DNA of 64,000 nt from Abditibacteriaceae bacterium (GCA_019239895.1 JAFAZH010000037.1:24447-88446); one strand, 5' to 3'; shown: positions 25,339-33,774, numbered from the stretch's first letter. Numbers and translations are program-made. Notes: generated from the letters alone by a model not told the origin.

Positions 25339-26076
25339 CTATAGTTTTACGGCTTTGACTACAAGGAGCGTCGGACGGCGGCGTTCGGTTTTTAAAGGGG
25401 GTTGTTTTTGTTCATGGGCTGGTGTTGCCACTGGCTCCAGCACAGCCGAGATTTGCAGGCTGCTACGGAGCAGTGAATTCAGAATGGTGGACAGGGTGTG
25501 ATGATAGCGGACAACACCATCTACGAACCAGTGACTCTCGCGTCGGCCTTCGTCGCTGTAGCAATCGAACGGCCAGTAGAGTGGCGCACCCGTCTCGTCC
25601 TCAATGCAATCGGGGTGGATGCCCTGGGCGCAGGTAAACGCTGGATGTTCCATTGAAAAGAGGAAGGTGCCGGGAGTTTTTAACCAGCCGTGAATCCGGC
25701 GAAATAGCGTTTCCAGATCAGCCAGATAATGCAGCGCCAGCGAACTGACCACGAGGTCAAAAGTGTTGTCCTGCGCCGTGAAGTCTTCCATCGCCATATG
25801 GCGAAATTCAATGCCCGCCGGGGCATCTTTTTGGGCTAAGGCCAGCATATTACGCGAGATGTCCACACCGACCACGCAGGCACTGCCCAACTCTATCAGC
25901 TTGCGGCAGAGACCGCCCGCTCCACACCCTAAGTCAAGTGCCGTCGCACCCGTGACATCCGGCAGCAAAGACAATATGGCTGGTTGTTCGACAAACTGAT
26001 GCAACCCGGTCTGGTTATCGCGCATCGCCTGGTAGCCGTTAAAGAACGATGGGTTGTCGTAAATGTTCTGCTTCAT
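25339..26076 (-). CDS. SAM-dependent methyltransferase (class I)
   Basis: A 245-aa Rossmann-fold methyltransferase. Motif I is ALDLGCGAGGLCRKL, followed by VVGVDIS (motif II), MAMEDF (motif III) and VVSSLALHYLADL (motif IV), the pattern of the UbiE/Tam-like group. Substrate unknown. The ATG at 26076 is preferred over a GTG at 26085; neither has a strong ribosome-binding site. Confidence 0.9.
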   Translation of the reverse strand: MKQNIYDNPSFFNGYQAMRDNQTGLHQFVEQPAILSLLPDVTGATALDLGCGAGGLCRKLIELGSACVVGVDISRNMLALAQKDAPAGIEFRHMAMEDFTAQDNTFDLVVSSLALHYLADLETLFRRIHGWLKTPGTFLFSMEHPAFTCAQGIHPDCIEDETGAPLYWPFDCYSDEGRRESHWFVDGVVRYHHTLSTILNSLLRSSLQISAVLEPVATPAHEQKQPPLKTERRRPTLLVVKAVKL

Positions 26077-26146
26077 ACCAGGCACCAGTAAGTCAGAGCT
26101 GAGGGTGATTGCGGTCGCAAGGTCGTTGTCTTCAGCCTCTAACCCA

Positions 26147-27196
26147 TCATCGCTTGCCTAATTGCTCATGCGCCTGGCGCAAAATGCGTTCGGTGGTATC
26201 CCAACTGATGCAGGCATCGGTGACACTGACCCCATACTTTAAGGCATCCCGGTCAGACACGACGGGCTGATTGCCCTCGAAGAGAAAACTTTCAATCATC
26301 AGCCCAATGAGAGCCGTGTCTCCGGCCACGCGCTGGGCAATCACGCTGCGCGCGACTTCTTCCTGCTGGGCGTGCTGTTTATTGGAATTCGCATGGCTGC
26401 AATCCACCATGAGAGCCGGGTTCTGGCCCGCTTTTTTGAGGTCGGCCACCGCTGCCGCGATGCTCGCCGCGTCATAGTTGGTGCGCGCCCGCCCGCCCCG
26501 CAATACCACATGGCCACAGGTGTTGCCCCGTGTGCGGACAATGGCCGTGAAACCATCCTGGTCAATACCCAGAAAAGAGTGTGACGCTTGCGCCGACTGC
26601 ATGGCGTCCAGGGCGATTTGCAGGCTGCCATCGGTGGCGTTCTTGAAGCCGACTGGCATCGAAAGGCCACTCGCCATTTCGCGGTGCGTCTGCGATTCCG
26701 TGGTGCGCGCCCCAATCGCGGCCCAACTGATGAGGTCATCCAGGTATTGGGGCACAATCGGATCGAGAAACTCGGTGGCAGCAGGCAGGCCCCTGGCGGT
26801 GATAGTCAGCAAGAGCTTGCGCGCTTCTTTCAAACCCGTTTCAATATCATAGGTGCCATCGAGATGCGGATCGTTAATCAAACCTTTCCAGCCCACAGTA
26901 GTGCGCGGCTTTTCAAAATAGACGCGCATAATGATATACAGCCGGTCGCCCACTTCCTGGCGCAAGCGCAGCAACTTCTCGGCATATTCGAGGGCGCCGC
27001 GACTATCATGAATCGAGCATGGCCCCACCACCACGAGAAGGCGCGGGTCTTCGTGGCGCAAAATACGCTGCACCGTCTCACGGCCTTCAATCACGGTGCG
27101 ATTGCACGCCTCGGTCATGGGAAAAGCGTCTTTCAAGACGCGGGGTGGGGCTAAACGCACAGTTTCTAACACATTCAAATCTTGAGTCGGCAACAT
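26147..27196 (-). CDS. aroG: 3-deoxy-7-phosphoheptulonate (DAHP) synthase, class I
   Basis: A 349-aa AroF/AroG/AroH-type enzyme; condenses phosphoenolpyruvate and erythrose 4-phosphate at the head of aromatic amino acid synthesis. Seen: VVGPCSIHD with the metal-binding Cys, GFKNATDGS, VDCSHANSNKQ with the metal His, GLMIESFLFEGNQ and SVTDACISW. The length fits the feedback-regulated alpha subfamily; which of Phe, Tyr or Trp inhibits it cannot be told, so the symbol stands for the group. No other aro gene is near. Confidence 0.95.
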   Translation of the reverse strand: MLPTQDLNVLETVRLAPPRVLKDAFPMTEACNRTVIEGRETVQRILRHEDPRLLVVVGPCSIHDSRGALEYAEKLLRLRQEVGDRLYIIMRVYFEKPRTTVGWKGLINDPHLDGTYDIETGLKEARKLLLTITARGLPAATEFLDPIVPQYLDDLISWAAIGARTTESQTHREMASGLSMPVGFKNATDGSLQIALDAMQSAQASHSFLGIDQDGFTAIVRTRGNTCGHVVLRGGRARTNYDAASIAAAVADLKKAGQNPALMVDCSHANSNKQHAQQEEVARSVIAQRVAGDTALIGLMIESFLFEGNQPVVSDRDALKYGVSVTDACISWDTTERILRQAHEQLGKR

Positions 27197-27385
27197 AAAA
27201 AGGTATCTTCGTTCTCCAACAATCCTGACAATTCATACTTTCTGCGATGTTATTGGGTGGCATGATAACCACCACAAAATAAGTATATCCCACCCGCTCT
27301 AAATGCCGCCCTTATCTTGCGGCCTGACGACAAGACCATGCGAGCCGCAGGAGGAACGCCGCCTTAGCTGTGGCTGGTTAAGGCG

Positions 27386-27811
27386 TTACAGCGACGCTTG
27401 AATGGCAGCGGCCAGAGCATCTAAATCTCTTTTTCTCCCTTTGGGAGTTGTGGTGAGTGTAATGAGTGCAATGGCTTCTTCAATAGTTACCCAACGAACT
27501 TCTGCCGTCTCGAAATCAAAATTTGGCACCTGGTTCACTGGCCGCATAAGAAAATACTGCGTGAAGCAGGTGTCAGACTCATAGCGTCCGGGTATAGCCG
27601 ACACGACTTCGCAAGTGACGCCGGTTTCCTCCCGGACTTCGCGTAAAGCGGTTTGTTCAGGAGTGGCATCCAGTGCTAAGTCAGGAGCACCTTTAGCAAA
27701 AGTCCAGGCGTAGCCGCCCCAGCCATTGGCAGGCTTACGCAGCAACACGCGCTTTGCGGCATCGAATACGATGCCGCCATAGGCCACTTCCGTTGCAGGA
27801 ACTTCGTTCAT
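27386..27811 (-). CDS. Nudix hydrolase
   Basis: A 141-aa Nudix protein. The C-terminal half of the box (ALREVREETGV) is canonical, but the stretch between Gly41 and Glu52 is longer than in the classic box, as in enzymes that cleave dinucleoside or inositol polyphosphates. The WTFAKGAPD strand precedes it. The frame is open to 27853; ATG 27811 gives the normal family start. Confidence 0.88.
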   Translation of the reverse strand: MNEVPATEVAYGGIVFDAAKRVLLRKPANGWGGYAWTFAKGAPDLALDATPEQTALREVREETGVTCEVVSAIPGRYESDTCFTQYFLMRPVNQVPNFDFETAEVRWVTIEEAIALITLTTTPKGRKRDLDALAAAIQASL

Positions 27812-27944
27812 ATCATCTATTTTAGCGCACTCTGCAACCCTGCACGCCGCCACACATTGCCAGGCTCAGCCGCCCCGTGCGAAGTGCCATGACTGGCAGT
27901 GTCGGCTGCTACGCCTTGTGGCGTGGCAAGCCAGAGTCGTAAAA

Positions 27945-28514
27945 TTAATAGAAGGTGAGCCATTGTTGCGGCGTAAAGTCCCAGCCGAGGGCGTGGCAGA
28001 CTTCCTCCCACATCTCATGAGACTCAATATGGTCAAGGCACGGTGTATAACCCAGTTTGAGGTAAGTCTTGATAGCCGGGAGCCGATAATGCTCCGTGTG
28101 CAGCTCAATCTGCGTATAGCCAGCGTCCATAAAGCGACTCGTCACAGCCGCCGCCAACACCAGGCCCAGACCTTGACCCGTATGCTGCGGGTCACAGGCT
28201 AACCACCCCAAGTCGCCCCAGAAGGGATGTCTTTGGGTGTAGTTATGCAGGGCCATGCAAGAACCTACAATATGATCCGACTCTTCCTGTATCGCCATAA
28301 GCCAACCGGATGGAATAATGCGCGACAGTGAGAACTGGAGCTTGTCGGCATTCCAGTCCGTCCACCCGACCAGGTGCATGATCTCATTGCATCGTGTCTC
28401 ATCTCCTGGGCGATAGGTGCGAATTGCGTAGCCATCGGGCGGATTAACATCCGGCGGGCGGTTGCGGTGCGCAAGCCAAACCATGCGCAGTTGGGGTTGT
28501 TCCCTTTGATTCAT
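27945..28514 (-). CDS. GNAT family N-acetyltransferase
   Basis: A 189-aa acetyltransferase: Motif D/A strand WGDLGWLACDPQHTGQGLGLVLAAAV with the pyrophosphate-binding Q-x-x-G-x-G variant (HTGQGLG), then AIKTYLKLGYTP. Acceptor unknown. Transcribed toward the Nudix gene, 133 bp away. Confidence 0.9.
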   Translation of the reverse strand: MNQREQPQLRMVWLAHRNRPPDVNPPDGYAIRTYRPGDETRCNEIMHLVGWTDWNADKLQFSLSRIIPSGWLMAIQEESDHIVGSCMALHNYTQRHPFWGDLGWLACDPQHTGQGLGLVLAAAVTSRFMDAGYTQIELHTEHYRLPAIKTYLKLGYTPCLDHIESHEMWEEVCHALGWDFTPQQWLTFY

Positions 28515-28884
28515 GCTGCGCGTTGGCGGCGCAAATCAGTTGCCGTCCTTGTGCTGAGATCAATAACTGCTGTGTTGGCTTAGGTTTATGGGGGCTGTGT
28601 TTAAACGCCTGCTTGCTGCCTGCTGAACGCGACAGTTATTGACCCTGGAGGGGAGAACCAATGCGCATTAGGAATCCATTGCTCGTCGGGAGTTCTATGG
28701 CTCGATGCTTTTATAGCAGAGCATCAACGTTTATGGCTAACAATCAAATTCTCTGATTCGGGCGGCGCGGGAGGGGTAGAGGGCAGAGTGGGCAACCAAG
28801 CGGGGGTGAATGTGTCAAACTTAACCTACCGTAATTTTATGTCGTAACGACAATTTTATGCTGTTACCATAAGGAGAAGTAAAC
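28515..28884. other. 370-bp intergenic region upstream of the Gfo/Idh/MocA gene
   Basis: Divergent promoter region. It holds a possible 31-residue frame at 28661-28756 (ATG preceded by GGAGGGGAG), and a small palindrome tgtcgtaacgaca at 28840-28852, close to the AAGGAG of the downstream gene, which could be an operator. Nothing else was recognised. Confidence 0.35.
28661..28756 (+). CDS. Possible 31-aa small protein
   Basis: An ATG 5 nt after a strong ribosome-binding stretch (GGAGGGGAG) opens a 31-codon frame ending in TGA. The peptide is basic with no recognised motif. The only support is the ribosome-binding site, so it may be spurious. Confidence 0.22.
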   Translation: MRIRNPLLVGSSMARCFYSRASTFMANNQIL

Positions 28885-30360
28885 ATGACCGCACGACTCA
28901 AGCGGCGCGAGTTTATCAAGACCGCCGCCGCTTCTGCCGGGGCCGCCGCTGGCCTGGGACTCCTCGATTTACCCTATCTTTTAGCTGCACCGGCCCCCAC
29001 CGGGGACAAGGCGAAGGTGCGCGTGGCGATGATTGGCTGTGGAGGCCGGGGCGTGAGCGCCCATGTGCCCGAACTCGCGCGCCAGAACCTGGTCGCGGTG
29101 ATAGACCCGGATGAGAAGCACATTGGCGACGCGCTCAAGAAAGCCGGGCAGGAAAAGGGCGTTGACACCACCAAGATCAAGACCTATAGCGACTACCGCA
29201 AGTTCTTCGACGAAATGAGCAAAGAGGTGGACGCGATTTTCGTCGCCACGCCCAACCATCATCACGCCCTGCCGTCGCTGATCGCCATGTCGCATGGCAT
29301 TGGCGTCTATGTGGAAAAGCCGATGGCCTTTAACATCTGGGAAGCGCGCACGATGGCCCAGTATGCGAATAAATATAAAGTGGCGACGCAGATGGGCAAT
29401 CAGGGCCACTCCGGTGAGGGCTACCGTCGTCTCTGCGAATATATCTGGGCCGGGGCATTGGGCAACGTTACTGAAGTTTATCACTGGACGAACCGCGCCA
29501 ATGGCGGCGTTGGCCCGCGTCCGCCCGCGCTCCCGGTGCCCGCTGGCATGAACTGGGATAGCTGGATCGGCCCGGCTCCCTTCCGCGAATATCATAAAGA
29601 CCTGCATCCCCACGAGTGGCACGGCTGGTATGACTTCGGCAATGGCTCCCTTGGCAACATGGCCTGCCATGTGATGGACGGCGCGGTGTGGGCCTTGGGC
29701 CTGAGCAAGCCCACCTCCATCGAAGTCGAGGACATTCTGGGTGGCAGCGACGAGCGTTATCCGGTCGGCACGCGCATCCGCTGGGACTATGCAGCCCGCA
29801 CGGGGGTTGGCCCCAAGAACCTGGCCATGCCGCCCGTTAAGGTCTGGTGGTATGACGGCAAGAAGGCAGGCGCGCAGAATGCCAGCGCACAACAGGCTGG
29901 CCAGGCACTCACCGCAGATAGCGTCAATGCCGCTGCCGCCAATCGCCCGCCCATCATGGACGAGTGGGAAAAGAAACTCGGACGCAAGTTCAACACCGAT
30001 AGCTGCACGTTCTATGTCGGCGACAAGGGCGTGATGTATACCGGCACTTATGGCAATGGCGTGCGCTTATTGCCGGATGAATTCCAGGCCGCCACCCCGG
30101 TGCCCCCGGAGATGATCCCGCGCATTCTCCACCAGAGCCATCAGGACAACTTCTTTATCGCCGTGAAAGGCGGCCCCCCCGCCGTGGCGAGCTTCGATTA
30201 CTCCTCGATCTTAACCGAGGTCATGCTCTTAGGCGACCTGGCGATTATGGCAGGCAAAGGCAACAAGATCATGTGGGACGGCAACCAGGTAACCAACATA
30301 CCAGCGATGAACGCCCACCTGCGCCGCCAACCCCGCAAAGGCTGGGTCTACCCAGCCTAA
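28885..30360 (+). CDS. Tat-exported Gfo/Idh/MocA family oxidoreductase
   Basis: A 491-aa NAD(P)-dependent oxidoreductase-like protein. KRREFIKTAAASAGAAAG is a twin-arginine signal, so it is exported folded. The Rossmann domain starts at about 45 (VAMIGCGGRG), with the EKP motif in YVEKPMAFN near residue 150. The C-terminal alpha/beta domain contains HEWHGWYDFGNGSLGNMACHV with possible catalytic His and Asp. Such exported members are common in Planctomycetes and Armatimonadota and act on sugars or cyclitols; the substrate is unknown. AAGGAG lies 9 nt upstream. Confidence 0.93.
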   Translation: MTARLKRREFIKTAAASAGAAAGLGLLDLPYLLAAPAPTGDKAKVRVAMIGCGGRGVSAHVPELARQNLVAVIDPDEKHIGDALKKAGQEKGVDTTKIKTYSDYRKFFDEMSKEVDAIFVATPNHHHALPSLIAMSHGIGVYVEKPMAFNIWEARTMAQYANKYKVATQMGNQGHSGEGYRRLCEYIWAGALGNVTEVYHWTNRANGGVGPRPPALPVPAGMNWDSWIGPAPFREYHKDLHPHEWHGWYDFGNGSLGNMACHVMDGAVWALGLSKPTSIEVEDILGGSDERYPVGTRIRWDYAARTGVGPKNLAMPPVKVWWYDGKKAGAQNASAQQAGQALTADSVNAAAANRPPIMDEWEKKLGRKFNTDSCTFYVGDKGVMYTGTYGNGVRLLPDEFQAATPVPPEMIPRILHQSHQDNFFIAVKGGPPAVASFDYSSILTEVMLLGDLAIMAGKGNKIMWDGNQVTNIPAMNAHLRRQPRKGWVYPA

Positions 30361-30471
30361 AGGATGAAGGCGGAAGGATGAAGGGTAAGGCCACGCTATG
30401 ACGACATAGTTTTGCTCTCAGCGTGTCACAATCCTTTGGGCGCCTCTTTCATCCTTCATCCTTGCCTCAAA
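30361..30471. repeat. Inverted word repeat AAGGATGAA
   Basis: Left words aaggatgaaggcggaaggatgaa, right words ttcatccttcatcctt, with about 70 nt between. It directly follows the stop of the Gfo/Idh/MocA gene and may end its transcript. The same left words end the gene at 42305-42892. Confidence 0.7.
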
Positions 30472-30523
30472 AGTCCAACGGACTTTGCACCGCCTGGCCC
30501 GGCTTGTGGCTGACATGGATTTA

Positions 30524-30583
30524 AATTATGGTGGTGCTCACGTTTTTGTGTCTCAGTAGCTCCTGCACGGTGCGTGTGGTCGG
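30524..30583 (-). pseudogene. Remnant of a tyrosine recombinase, integron-integrase-like C-terminus
   Basis: The minus strand encodes RTVQELLRHKNVSTTII followed by TAA. This matches the end of the catalytic domain of integron and XerC/D recombinases, where the consensus is RTVQELLGHKDVSTTMIYTH with the second catalytic His. The upstream frame does not continue the family, so it is a fragment of about 20 residues. It lies just past the attC-like site at 30638-30730. Confidence 0.55.
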
Positions 30584-30637
30584 TCGCACCCCAGGCGGCG
30601 AGGTTAATCTGGCGCACCTCAAAACCACACGCAAGCG

Positions 30638-30730
30638 GCCCAACCCCAAGCTCACCCGCCGCCGTAGCGTAGGGAGGAACGACCGGAGCGTGGGCGGTCG
30701 GGTGCAGCGCTGGTTCTCTTGCTGTTGGGC
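30638..30730 (-). other. attC-like integron recombination site after the HNH gene
   Basis: On the minus strand it opens with GCCCAAC (matches RYYYAAC) and closes with GTTGGGC (matches GTTRRRY). Inside, CTGCACCCGACCGCC pairs with GGCGGCGGGTGAGC, leaving one extrahelical A, as expected for the folded bottom-strand hairpin of an attC. It starts 2 bp after the stop codon of the HNH gene on the same strand, the standard cassette layout. 93 bp long. Confidence 0.75.
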
Positions 30731-30732
30731 GG

Positions 30733-31263
30733 TCACAATGTCGGACTTAGTGCCTCCGCAACTTCGTTACGATCTCCTTTCATCCATGCCTCTATAAGGT
30801 GTAATCCTTTGGGCGAGAGTGATACTTTGTATCCATAAAACATCATGCTGTTCACTGTGTCACCCTTCCATTCGCAGACCACTAAACCATTCCCGATTAA
30901 ACGTGCGAATTGCAGGAGCGCATCTTGACGCACTAAAAACCTGCGATCATCCTGCATCTTATATAGGAACAACATAAGGTTAATAGTTTCTTGGTCAAAT
31001 GCGAAACTGAGGCTCACCAAAACCTGTTTCCAAGCATAAATCGCTTCCTTAGGAATGGTTCCTCTATGATAAAGAGCGTGGCAGTTTGGACAAAGAGCTA
31101 ACAGGTTGGCGAGCGTGTCCCCTCCACTCTCGTTGACCTGAACGATGTGGTGCAAATCAATAGCAAGAATATTACGACAAGTGGGCACTCCACAGCGATA
31201 GTCCGACTCAATAAGTACTTGCCGCCTCACGTCATCAGGTATTTTCTGTCTACTTTTAGACAT
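30733..31263 (-). CDS. HNH endonuclease, integron cassette gene
   Basis: A 176-aa protein. The HNH fold lies at residues 12-68: zinc Cys pairs Cys24/Cys29 and Cys58/Cys61, the catalytic region LHHIVQVNESGGDT with His38-His39, and NLLALCPNCHALYH. The C-terminal 90 residues are helical with a possible winged end and are not recognised; they may bind a partner or DNA. Start ATG 31263. Base composition is AT-richer than the neighbours, as expected for a captured cassette. It could be a defence nuclease or a selfish endonuclease. Confidence 0.88.
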   Translation of the reverse strand: MSKSRQKIPDDVRRQVLIESDYRCGVPTCRNILAIDLHHIVQVNESGGDTLANLLALCPNCHALYHRGTIPKEAIYAWKQVLVSLSFAFDQETINLMLFLYKMQDDRRFLVRQDALLQFARLIGNGLVVCEWKGDTVNSMMFYGYKVSLSPKGLHLIEAWMKGDRNEVAEALSPTL

Positions 31264-31310
31264 ATGTCATATTTTACATCGTTGCCTTAGAGCGACACCG
31301 CGCGCAGCAA

Positions 31311-31418
31311 GCTAACGCCAAGCTCACCCGCCGCGGAAGCCGGAGCGGAGCCGAGGCACGAGGCAAAGCGCAGGCTGTAGGCGGTCGGGTGCAGCACCTT
31401 GTTCTGTTGCTGTTAACG
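31311..31418 (-). other. attC-like integron recombination site after the BFN gene
   Basis: Minus strand: CGTTAAC opens and GTTAGC closes the site; CTGCACCCGACCGCC pairs with CGGCGGGTGAGC with the same extrahelical A as the next site. The word TGGCGTTAGCTTG at the closing end recurs at 32035-32023, upstream of the BFN gene, so the two copies mark the ends of one cassette (cut point G^TTAGC). 108 bp. Confidence 0.72.
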
Positions 31419-31442
31419 CCGTTTGAAATTGAGGTCGTTAAA

Positions 31443-32006
31443 TTATTTTTGCCTTAGCTCAATTTTAATCTCATCAAGCGTTGTCTGTTTCATCAAGTCT
31501 GTAGCAACAAAAATGGGAGTCTTGACGCGCAGGGCCAAAGCCAGAGCATCACTGGGCCGGCTGTCAACTTCTGTTTCGATGCCGTTGCCCACCACTTTAA
31601 TAGTGGAGTAAAAGGTATGCTCATCTGCCCCACGCATCACATAAACAGCTTCCACACGTCCCCGTAAGGCTTTAATCAACTCAGCCATGAGGTCGTGGGA
31701 CATAGGACGAGATGGTTTGGAGTTGTCAAGCCCAAATGCAATGCTGTAGCTTTCGAGAGCGCCAATCCAGATAGGTAAATAGCGTTCTTGGTCACGCGCC
31801 TTGAGGATGACGACCGGAGCCGTTGTTTCTCCCACCCCCTCAGCCTTAGAGGTCGCTTGATAAATTCCTTGCACAGTTGCCTCAGTGACAGCAGGCTTTG
31901 CTGTTTTGGCTTCCGTTGGAGCAGCACCAGGCTCAGCCAAAACTTTGTTGGCTGCCGCTAAACCCGCGACTGAAACCGCACCCGCTATCAAATCTCGACG
32001 TTTCAT
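31443..32006 (-). CDS. Exported BFN-domain (DUF151) protein, integron cassette gene
   Basis: A 187-aa protein with GGAGG 6 nt before ATG 32006. A twin-Arg start (KRRDLIAGAVSVAGLAAA) suggests Tat or Sec export. Residues about 48-160 form the bifunctional-nuclease domain (DUF151): LPIWIGALESYSIAFGL, RPMSHDLMAELIKAL, and DSRPSDALALALR, the most conserved block. The plant relative has DNase/RNase activity; bacterial members are little studied and rarely exported. Its stop is 25 bp from an attC-like site. Confidence 0.88.
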   Translation of the reverse strand: MKRRDLIAGAVSVAGLAAANKVLAEPGAAPTEAKTAKPAVTEATVQGIYQATSKAEGVGETTAPVVILKARDQERYLPIWIGALESYSIAFGLDNSKPSRPMSHDLMAELIKALRGRVEAVYVMRGADEHTFYSTIKVVGNGIETEVDSRPSDALALALRVKTPIFVATDLMKQTTLDEIKIELRQK

Positions 32007-32024
32007 GTGCATCCTCCAAATCAA

Positions 32025-32030
32025 GCTAAC
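32025..32030 (-). other. Cassette boundary core site GTTAGC
   Basis: Minus-strand GTTAGC inside TGGCGTTAGCTTG, identical over 13 bp to the end of the attC-like site at 31311-31323. It marks the insertion edge (attI side) of the BFN cassette, 19 bp before that gene's ATG. No intact attI or promoter was recognised next to it. Confidence 0.55.
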
Positions 32031-32209
32031 GCCATTTCGCCATGATTTAACGGTATTTGTGGATTTATCATCTGATTGTACCGCAGTTTAGGGGTCATAG
32101 CGACAACTGGCAAGGCGAGTGAGGCTGCGGCATAATCCGTCTTTAGGCGATAATTGCCGCTGTGGGGGTCGGGGACGTCACTCTCTTATTCACTCGCTTA
32201 TCTTAGAGC

Positions 32210-32362
32210 CTGGCGCCGTACGAGTGGGCCTGGCAATGGGTGTTCGCGGGAGCTAAACCATCTCTTGACCCGCGTGACGGTGGGGAGATTGTACGCCAGA
32301 GTGAGCCGTTGAAGCCTGATGACTGGAGCGACTTTATGACTGTCTGCTCTCCGATGAGTTGA
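32210..32362 (+). pseudogene. Remnant of integron integrase (IntI-like)
   Basis: This plus-strand frame encodes LAPYEWAWQWVFAG, then KPSLDPRDGG and VRQ, and ends at TGA. It matches the IntI-specific region in which EWxWQWVFP is followed by DPRSG and RRHH, just before the catalytic second half. Only about 30 residues are recognisable; the frame is closed upstream by TAG. It lies to the right of the cassette boundary and divergent to the minus-strand cassettes, exactly where an intI gene belongs. Confidence 0.6.
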
Positions 32363-32427
32363 ATGACTTGCCAGCAACCCTGCGGTGATTGATACTATTG
32401 ACAACTTTGGGATGATAAGGAGAATTG

Positions 32428-32877
32428 ATGGAACCGTTTAATACGCCGTCGCCCTTGCCTGACCCTTATGGACAACTGACCCCTACCGCCCTACCCCCGC
32501 TGGTCAACCGCGATTGACAGAGCGCCCCCAAGATTATTAAAGGTTGGGCCTATCCTCTGACCTGGTTGGGCATCGTGGTGCTGCCCCTTATTATTCTGGC
32601 TAATCTGGTTATGTCCAGTAATATGGTGCCTGGTGCAGCCGCCAGAGGCGCGGGGCCAGTCGGAGGCATTGTCATGGCTTTCTTCTATGGCCTTCTCTTA
32701 GCGGTGGACATCTGGCTCAACCGTGCCCTCAAGCAAGGCACACCCGCGGCCTGGACGGTGCAGATTGTCCTCTCGGCCTTGGGCTTGTGCGGCTTCCCCA
32801 TTGGCACCCTGATTCATGGCTATATTCTGTCGCAGTGGTTCAGCCCGGAGACCAAAGCCTGGTTCGGTTTAAGCTAA
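32428..32877 (+). pseudogene. Small membrane protein gene with an in-frame TGA
   Basis: AAGGAG 5 nt before ATG 32428 starts a Pro-rich 29-residue stretch that ends at TGA (32515-32517). The same frame continues without other stops to 32877, with basic KIIKGW and three membrane helices (LTWLGIVVLPLIILANLV, VGGIVMAFFYGLLLAVDIWL, IVLSALGLCGFPIGTLIHGY). The TGA lies at the linker, so a single change probably broke the gene; a truncated protein could restart at TTG 32566. TGA is the normal stop elsewhere, so read-through is unlikely. Confidence 0.7.
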
Positions 32878-32880
32878 AGA

Positions 32881-32991
32881 GTTTTGAGTTTTGAATGTTG
32901 AGTTCTAAATTATAAAGAGGGACAATGAATTATGAGTTTTGCGTCGGCTTCCTGCATTCAAAATTCAAAACTCATAATTCAGAACTTATAA
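32881..32991. repeat. AT-rich inverted word repeat (GAGTTTTGAAT)
   Basis: Left words gttttgagttttgaatgttgagttc, right words in inverse (attcaaaattcaaaactcataattcagaac). It fills the gap before the P-loop kinase gene, whose ATG 32991 directly follows its last base. Confidence 0.7.
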
Positions 32992-33617
32992 TGCTAAATC
33001 GCAGCTTTGTCGTTGGCCTGGCCGGAGGCTCGGCAGCGGGCAAGAGCACCCTCGCCCAAGCCCTCGCCGATTACCTGACCACGACTACGCCGCATCGCGG
33101 GGTCGAGGTTATCAGCACCGACCGCTATATTAAACAGGATCGGACGCAGGGGCCAAATTTTATATCGCCTTCGACCGGCGAGCCGACCTTCCACTTCAAT
33201 CATCCAGACGCGCTCGAACTACCGCGCTTGCTGGCGGACTTAGAAACCCGCACCGCGACGGACGATGCGCCCTCTGTACTGCTGATTGAGGGCTTAATGG
33301 TGTTGCATCTGCCGCCCTTACGAGAAAAGCTTGATCTGCGCCTGTTCGTGGAACTGGATGCCGACGAGCGGGCCTTGCGCCGCCTGCTGCGCGACATGAA
33401 AGGCGGACGCGCCAGCACCGACCCGGAGTTTATTGCCCGCTACTATCGGGAGAGTGCCCGCGTCGGCCATGCGCTCTATGTCGAGCCATCGCGTGTTTAT
33501 GCCGATTTTATTGTGCGCGGCGATGCCGACTTTGCCCGTGTCGTGCCCCTGCTGGCGACCATCATTCGCGCCAACCCCGTTTCGAGTTCTGACGCAACTT
33601 CCGGTAAATTGACATGA
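32991..33617 (+). CDS. Uridine kinase/phosphoribulokinase-family P-loop kinase
   Basis: A 208-aa kinase. Walker A GLAGGSAAGKST near residues 9-20, ISTDRYIKQDR after strand 2, FHFNHPDALELPRL typical of uridine kinase, Walker-B-like VLLIEGLMVL, and RDMKGGRASTDPEFI as the lid. It phosphorylates a nucleoside or sugar by analogy; uridine is likely but not proven. ATG 32991 lacks a ribosome-binding site because the repeat lies there; an in-frame ATG at 32925 inside the repeat does have AGAGGG and would add 22 residues. Confidence 0.85.
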   Translation: MLNRSFVVGLAGGSAAGKSTLAQALADYLTTTTPHRGVEVISTDRYIKQDRTQGPNFISPSTGEPTFHFNHPDALELPRLLADLETRTATDDAPSVLLIEGLMVLHLPPLREKLDLRLFVELDADERALRRLLRDMKGGRASTDPEFIARYYRESARVGHALYVEPSRVYADFIVRGDADFARVVPLLATIIRANPVSSSDATSGKLT

Positions 33618-33774
33618 ACATCAGCCGCTTTGATAACGTCTCGCAATGGGGGGCTTTTATTTTCTGTGAGAAGCCGCGTGGGTAACCGTTTCAAACTTCC
33701 AAGTCAAGCGGAAATTCTCGTCCTGGCTCCTGCACAGAGAGAAGCCTCTACTCTCAGTACAGGGAGGTGGAAAT

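Noticed and set aside
27197..27385. Possible leader peptide or attenuator upstream of DAHP synthase
   Set aside because: A short frame exists, but it has no run of Phe, Tyr or Trp codons and no clear terminator/antiterminator pair.
32515..32517. TGA as selenocysteine codon
   Set aside because: No selenoprotein family, no SECIS-like hairpin noted directly after the codon, and TGA is an ordinary stop in many genes here.
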